Both the position numbers and the translations under genes were made by a program. Below, piece after piece: positions 44,506-53,441 of a stretch of 64,000 nucleotides of DNA; within the stretch, counting starts at the first letter, position 1; the number at the start of each line of letters is the position of its first letter. The DNA comes from SSC3 sp963769585. GTDB lineage: Bacteria > Actinomycetota > Actinomycetes > Propionibacteriales > Nocardioidaceae. The DNA is taken from contig CAVYMJ010000006.1 of NCBI GenBank assembly GCA_963769585.1, forward strand, positions 2,232,001-2,296,000, in the 5' to 3' direction. The notes under the pieces are model-generated. The model was not told the origin of the DNA. It did not search any database and worked only from the letters and a program-made list of their open reading frames with translations.

Positions 44506-47379
44506 TCAGCCGGCCAGGTCGTAGGCCCGGAAGCCCGGGGCGACTAGGCGCGGGGACGCGAACCCTGACGAGGTGCCCGGGATGAGGTAGAGCCAGCCGT
44601 TCGCCTTGCTGCGGGCGAGCAGGTCGGAACGGCGGTCGCCGTCGAGGTCTCCCAGCCCGACCAGCCAGTCGTAGGCCTGCAGTCCGCTCAGCACCTGACG
44701 GCCGCCGGTCATGCCCCCGGGACCATTGCCTGGATACAGCCACAGCGAGCCGTCGGTCCTGGTGACCATCGTGTCCGGGGCGCCGTCGCCGTCGTACAGG
44801 CCGACCGCGACCTGCCGGTCGGAGGCCACCGACGAGTGCGCCAGGTAGCCCGAGGTGATCGCCGTGGCGCCGTTGCCCGGGTAGATCTTGAAGACGCCGG
44901 AGCGGTTCACGCGTGCCATCAGGTCGTTGTTGCCGTCCCCGGTGACGTCGCCGACCGAGACGATCTGGCCGATGCGCGACCAGCCGATGCCGGCCACGAC
45001 GGGGTCGGCGAACCTGTCGTTGCCCTTGCCGAGCCGCAACAGCATCCGTCCCGAAGTGGTCCGGGTCATCACGTCGCCGAAGCCGTCGTTGTTCCAGTCC
45101 CCGACGTTGAGCAGCAGGTCGGTGCCACTCAGGTCGACCTCGGTCCGCACGATCTTGGAGACGTTCTTGCCGCCGGTGTTCGCGAAGGCGACGAGCTGGC
45201 CCTTGCCGTTGCGCCCCACCACGTCGTTCGCGCCGGTGCCGGCGAACTGGCCGCCGCCAGAGATCCAGTCGACGTTCTTGAACCGCGGGAAGGGACCGTA
45301 GTAGGCGCCCACCCCACCGGAGCCGTTCCCGATGTAGATCCGGGTCTGCTTGGTCCGCGCGACACGAGCGATCAGGTCGGGCGCGCCGTCGTTGGTGATG
45401 TCACCGCGGCCGGAGATCAGGTCGATCGAGTTGAACCCGACACCGATCAGCCTTGCCTCGCCGAGCTTCCCGCCCCGTCCGGGGATCAGGTAGAGCCGTC
45501 CGGCCGAGTCGCGTGCGACCAGGTCCGGGTCGCCGTCGCGGTCGAAGTCGCCGACCCCGGTGGTCAGGGTGTACTCCCAGGTGGAGGCGAGCCGGACAGC
45601 CCTGGAGAACCGGCCTCCCCCCTTGCCCGGGTACAGCCAGAGCTTGCCAGTCGTGGCCTTGCGACCGACGAGGTCGTTCTTGCCGTCACCGTCGAAGTCA
45701 CCGACGCCGATCAGGGTGTCGTCGTTGACCCAGCGCTTGGTCGAACGGGATGGCTGCCCCAAAGGGCCGCCTCCCGTACCGGGGTAGATCGTGGAGACCT
45801 TGGAGCCCTTGTCCCGGGCCACCACGTCCGCCATCCCGTCCCCGGTGATGTCGCCGGGGGTCGCGATCAGGTCTTTGGCACCGAAGCCGGTCGCCAGCCG
45901 CTTCGACGAGCGGTACCCGGCCTGGCCGCCCGTGCGGACCACGGACATCCGCTTGGTCGCACGGTCCCGTACCAGAAGGTCGGGCCAGGTGGTGCCGGAG
46001 ATCGTGGTGCGCAAATTCCTGGCCGCGAACGAGTGCTGGTAGGACGCGGTCAGAGTCCGGATGGTCGAGAGCTTGGCGTAGAGGTACCTGCCGGGGCAGG
46101 CGGTCTGGGCGGCGTCTCGGTGGCCGTTGATGGCCGGAAAGTACCTGGAGCCGACGCGCTGGCTGGTCGAGGACGCCGAGACCCCGTGCAGCGAGAGCTT
46201 CCAGGCGAGCAGCCGGGCGTAGGCGTCGATCGTGGCCGTCGAGGGCCGGGTGGTCTCGTAGTTGCCGATGGCCGACATAGCGAACGCGTACTCGTTGTAC
46301 CCGAGCGTGTGCGCACCGACGGCGGGCCGGCCCACACCGCCGTACCGGCCTTCCCAGATACGTCCGAACCGGTCGACGAGGAAGTTGTAGCCGATGTCGC
46401 TCCAGCCGCGAGACTGGGTGTGGTACGCGTAGATGCCGCGCAGGATCGCGGGTACGTCGGAGCGCTTGTACCCGTTCGCGTTGACGGTGTGGTGGACGAA
46501 GCCGGCGTGCACCTCGCCGTACCGCAGCGACGACTTGTCCCTCATCCTCTCGTCGGCGCCCCACTGTGCCCGCGAGAAGATCTGAGGCTGCGGGGTGACG
46601 GCGCCGCCGGCCGTCGGGATGAACGCCGGGTTGTCCGGCTCCTCGGGTTCCTCGGGTACGACGGGCTCGCCTGGATCGGTCGGGTCGTCCAGGTCGCCTG
46701 GGGCCGCCCTGTTGCCCGACTCGAAGGCGGTCAGCTGGGCAGTGTCGATCGCCGGCCGCTCAAGCCTGGGGGTAGGGGTCTGCTTCGGGTCGACCACGGC
46801 CAGCTTGAGGTCGGCGGGAACCGAGCCGTCGGCGGTCACCACCTTGACCTGGACGTCCTCCACCTCGCCGGTCACGAACGGGTCGGTGCCTGGCCGAGCC
46901 TTCCGAGCCTCCTCGGTACCGGCGTCGGGACCATGGTCGTCGTGGTACTCCATCGACTCCCAGTCGGTCCAGGTACCCGCCTGCTTGGTGCGTACCGAGA
47001 TGGTGATCGCATCCTCGTCCACCTGCACCCCGCGTTGCCAGGTGACGCCGACGGTCGCGAAGCCGCCGACAGGTTGCGGCAGGCTACGGACACCGTCGGC
47101 CACGGGCAGCGCACGGGCCGCCAGGCCCGCAGTGCCTCTGCCTGAGCGAGCCGGGCCGGTGAGCGGGACCTCGGTGACCTCGGCGGAAACCGGCTCAGAT
47201 GCGACGAGAGCGCCTGCCGCCGACGGAGGGCCTGCGGCATTCTGCTGCACCGAGGGGCGGGATGGAGAGACGATGTCCAACGTGACGACTCCCGCAGCGG
47301 GTGCGACCACAGCGGCGACCACGGCGAGGACCAAAGCCTGCTGACATAGCAGGACGTATCGGTCGCGCGTCTCGCTCAT
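44506..47379 (-). CDS. secreted peptidoglycan amidase with FG-GAP/VCBS repeats
   Basis: A 957-residue exported protein. A hydrophobic N-terminal segment (residues 10-33) acts as signal or anchor. A region of ~200 residues and a proline/glutamate-rich linker (P-G-E-P-V-V-P-E-E-P-E-E-P) follow. Next is an amidase_2/PGRP domain (about 270-430) with F-V-H-H-T-V-N-A near 294, N-G-H-R-D and A-C-P-G-R-Y near 426, which supply zinc ligands. About seven FG-GAP-type repeats (G-D-F-D-G-D-G, G-D-I-T-G-D-G, etc.; about 465-950) probably form a calcium-binding propeller. It should cut the amide bond between N-acetylmuramate and L-alanine. A candidate MtrA box lies 57 bases upstream. Confidence 0.88.
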   Translation of the reverse strand: MSETRDRYVLLCQQALVLAVVAAVVAPAAGVVTLDIVSPSRPSVQQNAAGPPSAAGALVASEPVSAEVTEVPLTGPARSGRGTAGLAARALPVADGVRSLPQPVGGFATVGVTWQRGVQVDEDAITISVRTKQAGTWTDWESMEYHDDHGPDAGTEEARKARPGTDPFVTGEVEDVQVKVVTADGSVPADLKLAVVDPKQTPTPRLERPAIDTAQLTAFESGNRAAPGDLDDPTDPGEPVVPEEPEEPDNPAFIPTAGGAVTPQPQIFSRAQWGADERMRDKSSLRYGEVHAGFVHHTVNANGYKRSDVPAILRGIYAYHTQSRGWSDIGYNFLVDRFGRIWEGRYGGVGRPAVGAHTLGYNEYAFAMSAIGNYETTRPSTATIDAYARLLAWKLSLHGVSASSTSQRVGSRYFPAINGHRDAAQTACPGRYLYAKLSTIRTLTASYQHSFAARNLRTTISGTTWPDLLVRDRATKRMSVVRTGGQAGYRSSKRLATGFGAKDLIATPGDITGDGMADVVARDKGSKVSTIYPGTGGGPLGQPSRSTKRWVNDDTLIGVGDFDGDGKNDLVGRKATTGKLWLYPGKGGGRFSRAVRLASTWEYTLTTGVGDFDRDGDPDLVARDSAGRLYLIPGRGGKLGEARLIGVGFNSIDLISGRGDITNDGAPDLIARVARTKQTRIYIGNGSGGVGAYYGPFPRFKNVDWISGGGQFAGTGANDVVGRNGKGQLVAFANTGGKNVSKIVRTEVDLSGTDLLLNVGDWNNDGFGDVMTRTTSGRMLLRLGKGNDRFADPVVAGIGWSRIGQIVSVGDVTGDGNNDLMARVNRSGVFKIYPGNGATAITSGYLAHSSVASDRQVAVGLYDGDGAPDTMVTRTDGSLWLYPGNGPGGMTGGRQVLSGLQAYDWLVGLGDLDGDRRSDLLARSKANGWLYLIPGTSSGFASPRLVAPGFRAYDLAG

Positions 47380-47435
47380 CAGCTGGGACTCCCGGTGGGT
47401 GGCTGGGTGCTGTCGACTTCACTTGGACACCAAAT

Positions 47436-47453
47436 GTCACACCAGTAACAGCG
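47436..47453 (+). promoter_or_regulatory. candidate MtrA box upstream of the amidase
   Basis: Two tandem 9-mers, GTCACACCA and GTAACAGCG, give GTNACA at a 9-bp period, the layout reported for MtrA sites (GTCACAGCG-like). It lies 57 bases from the amidase start. Confidence 0.5.
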
Positions 47454-47496
47454 GCCCGCAACCGGTTGCGCTTAACTACATCCGTGTAATTCATCG

Positions 47497-47547
47497 CCGG
47501 AGTGAGAAATATCCCGCGAACTTCACAGTTCGCAGGACATTCTCCGG
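47497..47547. repeat. nested inverted repeats between wzt and the amidase gene
   Basis: An inner hairpin GCGAACT-TCAC-AGTTCGC (47516-47533) is enclosed by outer arms CCGGAG (47497-47502) and CTCCGG (47542-47547). It starts about 45 bases after the wzt stop and could end the galactan operon transcript. The surrounding ~200 bases (47380-47591) are AT-richer than neighbours and hold no gene. Confidence 0.5.
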
Positions 47548-47591
47548 TTTAGGGGACGACCGCCGCCGCGGTCGATGTTGGTTAGTCGGGG

Positions 47592-48386
47592 CTAGATGTC
47601 GGCGCCCAGCTCAGCATCGGAGTCGTCCTCGCCCGAGTCGATGGGCTCATCGAACTCGTCTCGGTTGTCGTACTTCACGTACCTGATCCCCTCGACGGTC
47701 GGCCCGTCGTAGCCCAGCTTGCCCTTCTCCAGCACGATCACCCGATCGCACATCTTGCGGACCGACGGCGCGGAATGGCTCACGTAGAACATCGTGCGGC
47801 CCTCGGCCTTGATCTCGTCCATCCGTTCCAGGCACTTCTGCTTGAACGGCTTGTCCCCGACGGCCAGCACCTCGTCGATGAGGAAGATGTCGGAGTCGGT
47901 GTGCACCGCGACCGCGAAGCCGAGCCGTGAGAACTGTCCGGAGGAGTAGAAGCCGACCGGTGAGTCGAGATGCCGTCCGATGTCGGCGAACTCGACGATC
48001 TGGTCGAACTTGGCGTTGGTCTCCTTCTCGGTCATGCCGAGGATCGCGGCGTTGAGGTAGATGTTGTCGCGGCCGGTGAGACGAGGGTGGAACCCCGCCC
48101 CTGTGGCGATCAGTCCGGCGATGCGGCCACGGGTCAACAGCTCCCCGCTGTCGGGCTTCATCACCCCGTTGATCAGCTTGAGCAAGGTGCTCTTCCCCGA
48201 GCCGTTGAGCCCCATCAGGCCCACCGACTCGCCCTGCTCCACGGTGAAGCTCACGTCGTCGACCGCCATGAAGGAGTCGCTGATCTCCTGGCGGCGGATG
48301 GCCGCCACGGTGATCTGCTTGATCGTGCGGTGGTAGCGCAGGGTGAACTGCTTGTTCACGTTGCGAAGGACGATGGACTCGCTCAT
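47592..48386 (-). CDS. wzt: polysaccharide ABC transporter ATP-binding protein
   Basis: A 264-residue ATPase of the exporter that moves lipid-linked glycan across the membrane. Walker A is G-L-N-G-S-G-K-S-T (59-67), the signature is Y-S-S-G-Q-F-S-R-L-G, and Walker B is D-I-F-L-I-D-E-V-L-A-V-G-D. The C-terminal sugar-recognition domain of some O-antigen Wzt proteins is absent, as in the mycobacterial galactan exporter (Rv3781). ATG 48386 overlaps the wzm stop by one base (TGATG). Last gene of the run. Confidence 0.94.
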   Translation of the reverse strand: MSESIVLRNVNKQFTLRYHRTIKQITVAAIRRQEISDSFMAVDDVSFTVEQGESVGLMGLNGSGKSTLLKLINGVMKPDSGELLTRGRIAGLIATGAGFHPRLTGRDNIYLNAAILGMTEKETNAKFDQIVEFADIGRHLDSPVGFYSSGQFSRLGFAVAVHTDSDIFLIDEVLAVGDKPFKQKCLERMDEIKAEGRTMFYVSHSAPSVRKMCDRVIVLEKGKLGYDGPTVEGIRYVKYDNRDEFDEPIDSGEDDSDAELGADI

Positions 48387-49306
48387 CAGAGCCGCTCCGC
48401 GAACTTCGTCTCGAGCTTGCTGAAGATCCACTGGGAGAAGGCCAGGAAGGCCGCTCCGACCAGGGCCATCGCGATCCCGCGCTCGTAGAGATGGTCCGGG
48501 AAGGCGCCGGGTCCGGAGCAGGCGAGCTTGTGGGAGTCCTGACAGGTCGGGTACCAGAACGCGCGCTGCATGAGCAGGACCGCCTCGGCCAAGGGGTCGG
48601 CCAGGTAGAGCTCCTTGACCCACCACGGCATCGTCGAGTCACCCAGCCGGCTCCACGGGTAGATCATCGGCACGGCCCAGTGGGTGAAGATCGTCAGGGT
48701 GGCGACGACGTTCTCGAAGTCACGGAAGTAGACGTTGAGCGCAGAGAAGAGCAGGGCCAGGGCCGTACCGAACAGTGCCAGGATCAGCAGCCCCAGCGAC
48801 GCGGCGGCAAGGGTCTCCCAGGTCGGGGCGTAGCCTGCGGCCACCGAGGCGGCACCGAGGATGACCAGCTGGGGGAACGCGTGGATCGCGGAGACGATCA
48901 TGGCCGAGACCGGGAACATCTCCCGAGGCATCGCCATCTTCCGCACCAGTGCCTTGTTGCGCAGGATGGATCGGGTGCCCGAGCTGAACGTCTCGGTGAA
49001 GTAGTTGACGAAGACCAGCCCACAGAACATGTGGATCGCGTAGTTCGGCACCTCGTCGTGCAGCCCGAGCACGAGCCCGATGACGAAGTAGTACATGCTG
49101 AACCGCACCAGCGGCTGGATGTAGGACCACAGCAGCCCGAGCACCGACCCCTGGTAGCGAGCCTGGATCTCCTTGTCGACCAGGAGCTTGAGCAGGTAGC
49201 GGCGCCGGAAGACGTCCAGCAGCCCCCCTTGGGAGAACGGCTGCCGCATGGGCTGGTCGGGCACACGTGCGGGGTCGACCACGTGGCCGGTGGGATGCTC
49301 GGTCAC
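48386..49306 (-). CDS. wzm: polysaccharide ABC transporter permease
   Basis: A 306-residue membrane protein with about six helices and the ABC-2 type fold. R-R-R-Y-L-L-K-L-L-V-D-K-E-I-Q-A-R-Y-(Q)-G-S-V-L-G-L-L-W-S precedes the first helix and is typical of Wzm. N-V-Y-F-R-D-F-E-N is the conserved cytosolic coupling motif. With Wzt it should export the polyprenyl-linked galactan. GTG 49306 overlaps the glfT2 stop (GTGA). Confidence 0.94.
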   Translation of the reverse strand: MTEHPTGHVVDPARVPDQPMRQPFSQGGLLDVFRRRYLLKLLVDKEIQARYQGSVLGLLWSYIQPLVRFSMYYFVIGLVLGLHDEVPNYAIHMFCGLVFVNYFTETFSSGTRSILRNKALVRKMAMPREMFPVSAMIVSAIHAFPQLVILGAASVAAGYAPTWETLAAASLGLLILALFGTALALLFSALNVYFRDFENVVATLTIFTHWAVPMIYPWSRLGDSTMPWWVKELYLADPLAEAVLLMQRAFWYPTCQDSHKLACSGPGAFPDHLYERGIAMALVGAAFLAFSQWIFSKLETKFAERL

Positions 49307-51327
49307 TTATCGCCCTCGGAGATCCCGAAGGTCTTCTCCCACTCCTCCGGAGAGGTGATCGCGCCCAGACGCTCCCGGTAGAGCTCGGCGAGCCGAGGCC
49401 ACTCGTTGTGGAAGCGCCGATGGATCTCCAGCGTCCTCCTCAGCAGGTCGCGGTAACGCTCGGGCTCGCGTCGGTACAGGGCTGCCGAGGTGCCGTCAGG
49501 CATGGACACGACCGCGGAGTCGTAGCGCGCCAGGCGGTACCACTTCGCGTCCATCGCGGGGACCTCGGCCTCGGGGAACTCCTTGGACAGCTCGCGCGGC
49601 TCCTTGAGCTGACGAAGTGGCGCCAGGCCCGCCGTGACGAGCTGGGAGAGCCGGCCGGGAACCTCCGAGCCGTCCTTGCCCCTCCGTGGCGGCTTGGTAC
49701 GGCGAACCGGGGCGAACGAGTCCGGGTCCGCCTGCAGCTTCGCATCGACGAAGGGCTTGACGAACTCCCGAACCTCGGTGAGCTTTCCGGCGAGGTCGCC
49801 ATGCAGCGCGTCGGGGCCACGCAGGACGTCCTCGAGGGCCTTGTGCCGGAGCTCGACCGTGGAGTACTGCATCGAGACCAGGTGCTTGATCTGGTGGTTG
49901 AGGCTCTCCCGGACCATCCGTCCGCCGTGCTCGTACGGCGAGTGCAGCAGTGCCGCGACGAAGCGGTTGCGCTGGTGGAAGTAGGACTGCCAGTCCAGGG
50001 CGTCGTTCTTGTCCGTCCACGGGACGTGCCACACGGCCGCTCCGGGGAAGGTGACCGTCGGGTAGCCGGCCTCCTTAGCGCGCAGCCCGAACTCGGAGTC
50101 GTCCCACTTGATGAACAGCGGCAGGGAGAGCCCCACGTCCCGCAGGCACTGCAGCGGGATCAGGCACATGTACCAGCCGTTGAAGTCGACGTCGGTGCGC
50201 TTGTGCAGCCAGCGCGTCGAACGCAGGTTGCGGGCACTGAAGTCCCAGTCGTTGTGCACGTGCTCGGGCGACATCCACCAGAACCGCCACGGCTGGATGA
50301 TCTCGCCGAAGCTGTGCAGGCGCGACTTGGCGTACAGGCTGAACATGTGGCCACCGACGATCGTCTGGCGACGGGCCAGGTCACCGAAGGTCACCGCGCG
50401 GATGATGCCTTCGGGCTCGCAGACGACGTCGTCGTCCATGCACATGAAGTACGTCGACGTGCCGCGCTTGACGGCTTCGTACTGGCCGCGCGCATAGCCG
50501 CCGGAACCGCCGAGGTTGCCCTGCTCCACGACGCGCAGTTGGCCGCCGAGAGCAGCCTGGGCCTTCGCGTACGTCGGGGAGTCGGTCACCTTCTGGGTCC
50601 CCTGCTCGGCCACGAAGACCTCGTCGAGGTAGGGCCGCAGGTCCTCGTCCTCACCGAGCTGCACCAGCAGGTCGGCACAGAAGTCGGGCCGGTTCATGGT
50701 GGTGATGCCGACCGTTGTGGTGCCGTGGGTCAACCGGTCCTCGGGGACCAGCGCCGACCACTCCGCCTCCTCGACCACCGCGTCCTCGTCAGCGGCCACC
50801 ACGTCGTACCAGTACCAGCCGCCGTCCACGAACGGCTTGAGCGAAAGCTCGAAGGTGAACAGGCCGCGACCGGACTCGTCGACGACCGCGTGGTCGACCC
50901 GCTGGGAGCGGCCGTTGGCCATCGACTTGAAGACGGTGACGCCGGCGCCTCGTCCAGCCACGGAGATGCTCAAAGTGACGTCGGAGACAATGGTCCACCG
51001 GCGCCAGTAGCTGGCCGGGAACGCGTTGAAGTAGGTCCCGAACGACAGCCGCTGCCCCTGGTTGATCCGTACGGCGCGCCGGCCCAGGATCTGGTCCGGG
51101 TGCAGGTGGTTGTCCGAAGCCGTCTTCTGGCGCAGCGCTGCGCTGTTCATCGCCTTGGCGTTGCGGTTCGAGCCGATCTCGTACTTGTCGGCGTCCAACG
51201 TCGCCGAGTCGGGGTCGACGTAGAGCGGCAGCACGTCCGGGTCCCGGTCTACAGGCAGCACCTGTCGCTGCAGGATGCGCCTGGCGGTGGCCAGGCCCTC
51301 GGTGGCCGAGCTCGTTGAAGCCGTCAT
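49303..51327 (-). CDS. glfT2: polymerising galactofuranosyltransferase GlfT2
   Basis: A 674-residue enzyme that extends galactan with alternating beta-(1-5) and beta-(1-6) galactofuranose from UDP-Galf. An N-terminal beta-rich domain with F-G-T-Y-F-N-A-F-P-A-S-Y-W precedes the GT-A fold. Metal motif C-M-D-D-D-V-V near residue 300 and catalytic-base region K-W-D-D-S-E-F-G near 410 match, followed by W-H-V-P-W. The C terminus is helical. Length is slightly above mycobacterial GlfT2 (637). ATG 51327 overlaps the glf stop. Strong match. Confidence 0.95.
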   Translation of the reverse strand: MTASTSSATEGLATARRILQRQVLPVDRDPDVLPLYVDPDSATLDADKYEIGSNRNAKAMNSAALRQKTASDNHLHPDQILGRRAVRINQGQRLSFGTYFNAFPASYWRRWTIVSDVTLSISVAGRGAGVTVFKSMANGRSQRVDHAVVDESGRGLFTFELSLKPFVDGGWYWYDVVAADEDAVVEEAEWSALVPEDRLTHGTTTVGITTMNRPDFCADLLVQLGEDEDLRPYLDEVFVAEQGTQKVTDSPTYAKAQAALGGQLRVVEQGNLGGSGGYARGQYEAVKRGTSTYFMCMDDDVVCEPEGIIRAVTFGDLARRQTIVGGHMFSLYAKSRLHSFGEIIQPWRFWWMSPEHVHNDWDFSARNLRSTRWLHKRTDVDFNGWYMCLIPLQCLRDVGLSLPLFIKWDDSEFGLRAKEAGYPTVTFPGAAVWHVPWTDKNDALDWQSYFHQRNRFVAALLHSPYEHGGRMVRESLNHQIKHLVSMQYSTVELRHKALEDVLRGPDALHGDLAGKLTEVREFVKPFVDAKLQADPDSFAPVRRTKPPRRGKDGSEVPGRLSQLVTAGLAPLRQLKEPRELSKEFPEAEVPAMDAKWYRLARYDSAVVSMPDGTSAALYRREPERYRDLLRRTLEIHRRFHNEWPRLAELYRERLGAITSPEEWEKTFGISEGDK

Positions 51328-52496
51328 TCGGCGAAGCCTCCGCTTTCGATGTCCTCACCGGAGGTCCAGTGGGGCTTGATCTTGTTCTCGTAGGTGGACA
51401 GTGCCGAGCCGATCGCCATGTGCATGTCGAGGTACTTGTAGGTACCGAGCCGTCCGCCGAACAGCACCATGGGCTCCTGCTTCGCCAGCTCGCGGTACTT
51501 CAGCAGCTTGGCGCGGTCCTCTGCGGTGTTGATCGGGTAGTACGGCTCGTCGTCCGGCTCGGCGAAGCGCGAGTACTCGTGCACGATCACGGTCTTGCCG
51601 GGGAGGTAGGTGCGCTCGGGGTGGAAGTGCTTGAACTCGTGGATGCGCGTGAAGGGCACGGACTGGTCGTTGTAGTTCATCACCGCGCAGCCTTGGAAGT
51701 CGTCCACGTGCTTGACCTCTGCCTCCAGGTCAACGGTGCGCCAGGAGAGCCTGCCCTCGGAGTTGTCGAAGTACTCGTCGACGGGTCCGGTGTAGACGAC
51801 CGGCACCTTGCCGACGTACTCCTCGCGGTGGTCGAAGAAGTCGGTGTTCAACCGGACCTCGATGTTGGGGTGATCGGCCATCTTGTTGAGCCAGGCCGTG
51901 TACCCATCGACCGGGAGCCCCTCGTACTTGTCGTTGAAGTACCGGTTGTCGAAGTTGTAGCGGACCGGAAGCCTGGTGATGATGTCCGGGCTCAGCTCGG
52001 TCGGGTCGGTCTGCCACTGCTTGGCGGTGTAACCCTTGACGAACGCCTCGTAGAGCGGGCGCCCGATCAGGGAGATCGCCTTCTCCTCGAGGTTGGTCGC
52101 GTCCTCGGTGGCGATCTCGCTGGCCTGGTCGGAGATCAGCGCCCTGGCCTGGTCCGGCGTGTGACTCTTGCCGAAGAACTGGTTGATCAGCCCCAGGTTC
52201 ATCGGGAACGAGTAGACCTGGCCCTGGTACTGGGCGAACACCCGGTGCTGGTAGGAGGTGAACGAGGTGAAGCGGTTGACGTACTCCCACACCTTCTCGT
52301 TGCTGGTGTGGAACAGGTGGGCGCCGTAGACGTGCACCTCGATCCCCGTCTCGGGGTCGGGCTCGGAGTAGGCGTTGCCACCGAGGTGGCGCCGGCGCTC
52401 GAGGACCAGGACCTTCAGGCCCAGCTCCTCGGCGCAGCGTTCGGCCACCGTCAAGCCGAAAAAGCCCGAGCCGACGATCACAAGGTCATGGTTCAC
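51324..52496 (-). CDS. glf: UDP-galactopyranose mutase
   Basis: A 390-residue flavoenzyme that converts UDP-galactopyranose to UDP-galactofuranose, the donor for GlfT1 and GlfT2. The FAD-binding G-S-G-F-F-G-L-T-V-A-E starts at residue 9, then R-R-x-H-L-G-G-N-A-Y. H-x-Y-G-A-H-L-F-H-T, G-Y-T-A-K-Q-W and the C-terminal G-R-L-G-x-Y-K-Y-L-D-M-H are family markers. The GTG start at 52496 has AGGAG 8 bases upstream, even though it lies inside the run. Confidence 0.97.
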   Translation of the reverse strand: MNHDLVIVGSGFFGLTVAERCAEELGLKVLVLERRRHLGGNAYSEPDPETGIEVHVYGAHLFHTSNEKVWEYVNRFTSFTSYQHRVFAQYQGQVYSFPMNLGLINQFFGKSHTPDQARALISDQASEIATEDATNLEEKAISLIGRPLYEAFVKGYTAKQWQTDPTELSPDIITRLPVRYNFDNRYFNDKYEGLPVDGYTAWLNKMADHPNIEVRLNTDFFDHREEYVGKVPVVYTGPVDEYFDNSEGRLSWRTVDLEAEVKHVDDFQGCAVMNYNDQSVPFTRIHEFKHFHPERTYLPGKTVIVHEYSRFAEPDDEPYYPINTAEDRAKLLKYRELAKQEPMVLFGGRLGTYKYLDMHMAIGSALSTYENKIKPHWTSGEDIESGGFAE

Positions 52497-52529
52497 GCGT
52501 GTTACTCCTAGTTGACAACCCGCACGAGT

Positions 52530-53441
52530 CTATCCGGGCGTAGGACCCGAACCGGGCGGCAGCGGTGAGGCGTTCGCCATGCGCCGCGCGTCCCACAGCC
52601 CCCGCCACACATTTCCGGACTCTGCGCGCCCCTTGAGCGGGGTCAGCAGCAGCGCCACCAGGGTGATCAGATAGGGCTTTTGCCTGACCAGGAGGTTCTC
52701 GCCGTACCGGAAGTGGACCAGGAAGAGGTTGCGGAACATGTAGTACCCCTTCCACGACTTGGTGTCGTGCTGCTGGTTGAAGTCCAGCTGCCGCACCAGC
52801 ACGGCATCGCGTAGCGCCACGATCGGGAATCCGGCCCGGCGCGCGCGCAGGGCGAAGTCGACGTCGTCGTAGAAGATGAAGTAGCGCGGGTCCGGCAGCC
52901 CGATCACGTCGATGACCTCGCGCTTGACCATGAAGCCCTCGAAGGCGACGTTGTCGATGGGCACCTCGGGGGGCATGGCCGCCCGGGTGCCGTAGGCGTC
53001 CTCGACCGACTCGCGCTTGGGGCGGACAGCCAGCGGGTTGGCCAGGTCGAACTTCGTCGCCGCCTTCTCGCAGAGCGTCCCGTCCAGGTTCTCCCGCACC
53101 GCCATCAGGCAGGGCCCGTCGTGAGCCAACAGCACGTCCAGGCAGTCCGAAGCCGGAACCACGTCATCGTCCATCAGCCAGATCCGGTCGTGGCCCGCGT
53201 CGTAGGCGGTCTTGACCCCCAGATGGAAGCCTCCCGCGCCGCCCAGGTTCTCCTCGGAGTGGATGGCGTGCAGCGGCAGGCCCTCGACGGCGTCGAGAAC
53301 CGCTGAGGTGTGGTCCTCGCTGGCGTTGTTCACCACGTAGACCGCGTCCGGACGACGCTTGAGCCCGGCCAGCCCGTCCAGACAGCGGGTGAGCAGGTCG
53401 GCCCGGTTGAACGTGACCACGACGATCGCGACGGTGCTCAC
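52530..53441 (-). CDS. GT2 glycosyltransferase, GlfT1-related (second copy)
   Basis: A 303-residue GT-A glycosyltransferase. V-V-V-T-F-N-R-A-D-L-L, the N-N-A-S nucleotide contact, G-G-A-G-G-F-H-L-G, W-L-M-D-D-D-V-V metal motif and F-Y-D-D-V-D-F-A-L-R are in order. Its C terminus has a hydrophobic segment. It resembles the adjacent GlfT1-like protein in length and motif layout but differs in the acceptor region. It may add a second primer sugar or start a branch. GTG 53441 overlaps the stop of its neighbour. Confidence 0.82.
   Translation of the reverse strand: MSTVAIVVVTFNRADLLTRCLDGLAGLKRRPDAVYVVNNASEDHTSAVLDAVEGLPLHAIHSEENLGGAGGFHLGVKTAYDAGHDRIWLMDDDVVPASDCLDVLLAHDGPCLMAVRENLDGTLCEKAATKFDLANPLAVRPKRESVEDAYGTRAAMPPEVPIDNVAFEGFMVKREVIDVIGLPDPRYFIFYDDVDFALRARRAGFPIVALRDAVLVRQLDFNQQHDTKSWKGYYMFRNLFLVHFRYGENLLVRQKPYLITLVALLLTPLKGRAESGNVWRGLWDARRMANASPLPPGSGPTPG

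Noticed and set aside
44497..44506. AGCCGCGGCT palindrome between convergent genes
   Set aside because: Ten-base GC palindromes are expected by chance at this base composition; too short to call a terminator.
44836..47145. Plus-strand 769-residue open frame opposite the FG-GAP amidase
   Set aside because: Apparent repeats mirror the FG-GAP repeats of the real gene; antisense shadow.
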